The translations under genes and the position numbers were made by a program. From NCBI GenBank assembly GCA_017462345.1, contig JAFTRI010000003.1, positions 1 through 37,048 of the forward strand: DNA of 37,048 nt. The letters run 5' to 3'. Numbering within the stretch: position 1 is the first letter of the stretch; each line of letters opens with the position of its first letter. The DNA is from Muribaculaceae bacterium. Its GTDB lineage: Bacteria > Bacteroidota > Bacteroidia > Bacteroidales > Muribaculaceae. Shown one piece after another: positions 34,868-37,048 of the stretch. The notes under the pieces are model-generated. The model was not told the origin of the DNA. It saw only the letters and a list, made by a program, of their open reading frames with translations, and did not search any database.

Positions 34868-35239
34868 TCATCGATAGGTTTTCAGTGACGGCATGAATGC
34901 ATCGGGAATATGCTCGACCGTGTGGCTTTCGGCTGTGCCGATTACGGTTATGATGTCAAACTGGGCTTCATGGGAGATGCCATTGGCGCGGATGTAGGCG
35001 TCGGCGGCATGGCATATCCGTGAAATTTTTTTAGCGTCGACTGCATCCAGCGGATCGGTGTATGCAATAGAGCGTGTCTTGACTTCCACAAAGATTATGC
35101 GGTTGCCTTTCATCGCGATAATGTCAATCTCGTAATTCCCTATGCGGCAGTTGCGTCCGGTGATCGCATAGCCTTTTGCAATCAGGGTTTCACAAGCGAT
35201 ATCCTCGCCCCATGTCCCAATATCGTTGTGCTTGGCCAT
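34868..35239 (-). CDS. YraN/UPF0102-family protein (restriction-nuclease-like fold)
   Basis: A 123-residue small protein. The N-terminal GTWGEDIACETLIAKGY (8-24) is the family's helix motif, and the nuclease-like core reads NYEIDIIAMKGNRIIFVEVKTR (35-56) with Glu37/Asp39 and the Glu52-x-Lys54 pair typical of PD-(D/E)xK enzymes. Members are widely conserved and are thought to act in DNA metabolism, but a specific substrate is not established. Length is normal. Single-gene unit with a -7 element just upstream; divergent from trpB. Confidence 0.85.
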   Translation of the reverse strand: MAKHNDIGTWGEDIACETLIAKGYAITGRNCRIGNYEIDIIAMKGNRIIFVEVKTRSIAYTDPLDAVDAKKISRICHAADAYIRANGISHEAQFDIITVIGTAESHTVEHIPDAFMPSLKTYR

Positions 35240-35259
35240 TATGAACTGGTATAATGTTA

Positions 35260-35267
35260 CAAATATA
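35260..35267 (-). promoter_or_regulatory. -7 element for the YraN-family gene
   Basis: On the minus strand TATATTTG (35267 to 35260) fits TAnnTTTG and lies about 20 nt before the ATG at 35239, so the leader would be short. No clear -33 match. Confidence 0.45.
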
Positions 35268-35328
35268 GGCTAAAATATTTGTATGTCGAATAATCTTTCA
35301 GGCTTTGGATGAAAAATTAAAAAAATAC

Positions 35329-35359
35329 TTGTATGAATAATTATTTTTTATTTCCTTTG
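35329..35359 (+). promoter_or_regulatory. Probable promoter of trpB
   Basis: TTG at 35329-35331, 20 nt, TTCCTTTG at 35352-35359: a one-base variant of TAnnTTTG at correct spacing, 53 nt before the ATG. Confidence 0.45.
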
Positions 35360-35412
35360 CAAAAATGATAAAAATGCATGTGAATTGTATAAATCTTAAA
35401 TAAATATCGAAA

Positions 35413-36774
35413 ATGGAATCTAAGAAATTTTTATTGCAAGAACGAGATATTCCCGAGAAGTGGTATAATGTGCTGCCTGACATGCCGGTCAAGCCGCGTC
35501 CCATCCTGAATCCGGCAACAAAAAAGCCGTTGTCGGCCGAGGATCTGTATCCACTCTTCGCCGAGGAACTGGCGCGTCAAGAACTGAATGATACCGACAG
35601 GTGGATAGAGATACCTGAAGAAGTAAGGGACATGTATAAAATATGGCGTCCCACTCCGCTTGTGCGTGCCCGTGGGCTTGAGAAAATGCTTGACACTCCG
35701 GCACATATATATTTCAAGAATGAGAGTGTGAGCCCTGTCGGTTCACATAAGCTGAATTCGGCGATAGCTCAGGCCTATTATTGTAAGAAACAGGGGGTGA
35801 CAAATATTACGACCGAGACCGGAGCCGGACAGTGGGGTGCGGCGTTGTCGCTGGCTGCCAAGCATTTCGGATTGGAACTGGCTGTGTATATGGTGAAGGT
35901 CTCATATCACCAGAAGCCTTATCGCCGTTCCATTATGCAGACTTACGGTGCGCAGGTTATAGCGTCGCCGAGTATGTCAACCAAGGCCGGACGCCGCATT
36001 CTGACGGATACTCCGAACTATCAGGGTTCGTTGGGTACGGCCATTTCCGAGGCTGTGGAGCTGGCGATGTCAACGCCTAATTGCAAGTATACGCTCGGTT
36101 CGGTGCTGAATCATGTTTCGTTGCATCAGACGGTTATAGGTCTTGAGGCAGAGAAGCAGATGGAGATGGCCGGGGAATATCCCGATGTCGTAATAGGCTG
36201 CTTCGGTGGTGGCAGTAATTTCTCAGGAATCTCGTTCCCGTTTATCCGGCATAATTTCAGCGGAGAGCATAGTGCGCGGTTTATCGCTGCCGAGCCGGCG
36301 TCCTGCCCGAAATTGACGCGAGGTGTGTTCCAATATGATTTCGGTGATGAAGCAGGATATACTCCTTTGATCCCGATGCTTACTCTCGGCCATAATTTTT
36401 CGCCTGCCAATATTCACGCCGGAGGGTTGCGCTATCATGGCGCCGGTTCGATTGTGAGCCAGCTGAAGCAGGACGGGCTGATAGAGGCTGTGGATATCCC
36501 GCAATTGGAGACGTTCAAAGCCGCGACAATGTTTGCCCGGGGCGAGGGTATCATTCCTGCTCCTGAAAGTTCGCATGCGATTGCTGCAACGATACGTGAG
36601 GCGCTCAAGGCCAAGGAAGAAGGCCGGGCAAAAACAATTCTGTTTAATCTTTCCGGACACGGGCTTATCGACATGGCCGCATATGACAGCTATATCGCGG
36701 GAGACTTGTCAAATTACGAAGTTACCGATGAGGACGTTGCCCGTAATACTGAAAGTCTGGAGCGGATAATATGA
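35413..36774 (+). CDS. trpB: Tryptophan synthase beta chain-like enzyme (TrpB2 type)
   Basis: A 453-residue PLP enzyme that joins indole and serine to make tryptophan. SPVGSHKLNSA contains the Schiff-base Lys113, TETGAGQWGAAL follows, and CFGGGSNFSG (about 270) is the phosphate-binding glycine loop. The N-terminal extension (MESKKFLLQERDIPEKWYNV) and the RPTPLVRARGLEK start are features of TrpB2, the longer stand-alone branch that need not pair with TrpA. No trpA or other trp gene is adjacent, which fits: TrpB2 is proposed to salvage free indole. Cytoplasmic. Strong terminator 31 nt after the stop. Confidence 0.92.
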   Translation: MESKKFLLQERDIPEKWYNVLPDMPVKPRPILNPATKKPLSAEDLYPLFAEELARQELNDTDRWIEIPEEVRDMYKIWRPTPLVRARGLEKMLDTPAHIYFKNESVSPVGSHKLNSAIAQAYYCKKQGVTNITTETGAGQWGAALSLAAKHFGLELAVYMVKVSYHQKPYRRSIMQTYGAQVIASPSMSTKAGRRILTDTPNYQGSLGTAISEAVELAMSTPNCKYTLGSVLNHVSLHQTVIGLEAEKQMEMAGEYPDVVIGCFGGGSNFSGISFPFIRHNFSGEHSARFIAAEPASCPKLTRGVFQYDFGDEAGYTPLIPMLTLGHNFSPANIHAGGLRYHGAGSIVSQLKQDGLIEAVDIPQLETFKAATMFARGEGIIPAPESSHAIAATIREALKAKEEGRAKTILFNLSGHGLIDMAAYDSYIAGDLSNYEVTDEDVARNTESLERII

Positions 36775-36804
36775 TTGGGAGTATATTGGTAATATGATGA
36801 TGGT

Positions 36805-36835
36805 GCTGTGCCGGTTTTCCGGTGCAGCTTTTTTT
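36805..36835 (+). terminator. Rho-independent terminator of trpB
   Basis: GCTGTGCCGG (36805-36814) pairs with CCGGTGCAGC (36819-36828), including two G-U pairs, around TTTT, then seven T (36829-36835). Confidence 0.8.
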
Positions 36836-36926
36836 ATGGTGATTTTTTTTGTGGGGTGTATCTTTCTGGCGGAAAGGTAGTTGGTGCTCCCGGTTGATTT
36901 TTTTGACGAAAAAATATGCGGAAATA

Positions 36927-36958
36927 TTTGGTGGCTGAGGGAAAAGGTTGTACCTTTG
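36927..36958 (+). promoter_or_regulatory. Strong promoter, probably of an rRNA operon (truncated by window edge)
   Basis: TTTG at 36927-36930, 20 nt, TACCTTTG at 36951-36958, a perfect Bacteroidota match. It is followed by CACTCGCTTTCGGGA and a GC-rich leader, then a run that repeats the promoter-flanking style at the very end (GAAAAAAAGTTTTCCCG, 37032-37048). This arrangement, with closely spaced promoter units, is what I recall upstream of Bacteroidales 16S rRNA genes. No rRNA sequence is in the window, so the assignment is inference. Confidence 0.5.
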
Positions 36959-37048
36959 CACTCGCTTTCGGGAAGGCGCGGCGGAGGCCGGCCGGAAAAG
37001 GAAGGGAGGCGACTGGAGAATGGCCAGTTTTGAAAAAAAGTTTTCCCG

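Noticed and set aside
1-37048. CRISPR arrays, insertion sequences, prophage or toxin-antitoxin genes
   Set aside because: No regularly spaced repeats, transposases, phage structural genes or paired small toxin/antitoxin frames could be recognised.

Overview
This window looks like a chromosomal segment of a gut Bacteroidales bacterium, most plausibly in or near the Muribaculaceae. That is inference from gene content; no marker gene was compared. The evidence is: many Bacteroidota-type promoters (TTTG, about 20 nt, TAnnTTTG) and no obvious Shine-Dalgarno sequences; a bacterial serine palmitoyltransferase-type enzyme (sphingolipids); a secreted amidase with a type IX secretion C-terminal domain; a propionate-forming methylmalonyl-CoA decarboxylase operon; and the C-terminus of an outer-membrane beta-barrel protein at the left edge.

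Left region (1-10882): a truncated outer-membrane protein and a convergent SGNH hydrolase are followed by one tightly packed, visibly AT-rich glycan operon (1262-10882). It holds five family-2 glycosyltransferases, a polysaccharide pyruvyl transferase, a ferredoxin/FrhB-type iron-sulfur oxidoreductase, a Wzx-like flippase and a membrane O-acyltransferase. Almost every junction overlaps (ATGA or TAATG), so the genes are probably translationally coupled. I see no Wzy polymerase and no initiating sugar-phosphate transferase, so it may build a short oligosaccharide or depend on genes elsewhere. The operon is followed by a tRNA-Ser(CGA).

Middle region (11000-19000): two tandem rubredoxin genes too short for routine ORF calling, a divergent DAACS-type symporter, a pRiA4b ORF-3-like acidic protein, dnaK (minus strand) with a striking palindrome upstream, and divergently a secreted beta-helix protein with a second O-acyltransferase.

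Right-centre (19000-29400): mce-mmdA-(lamin-tail/OadG fusion)-biotin carrier-OadB encodes methylmalonyl-CoA epimerase plus a Na+-pumping decarboxylase that releases propionyl-CoA. Next come a small hypothetical gene, aspS, a Nif3-family gene and a coiled-coil zinc-ribbon gene in one run, then the serine palmitoyltransferase-type gene.

Right region (29400-37048): minus-strand nitroreductase, a T9SS-type secreted N-acetylmuramoyl-L-alanine amidase preceded by a TolB-like beta-propeller lipoprotein-sized protein, and a YraN-family protein; then a stand-alone trpB2. The last 120 bases hold a very good promoter followed by a leader that resembles the start of a Bacteroidales rRNA operon, cut by the window edge.

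Nothing here is an unmistakable new system. The best second-look items are the glycan operon with its pyruvyl transferase/FrhB pair, the lamin-tail/OadG fusion, the symporter that has lost key GltPh-type binding residues, the dnaK palindrome, the rubredoxin pair and the propeller/T9SS-amidase pair.
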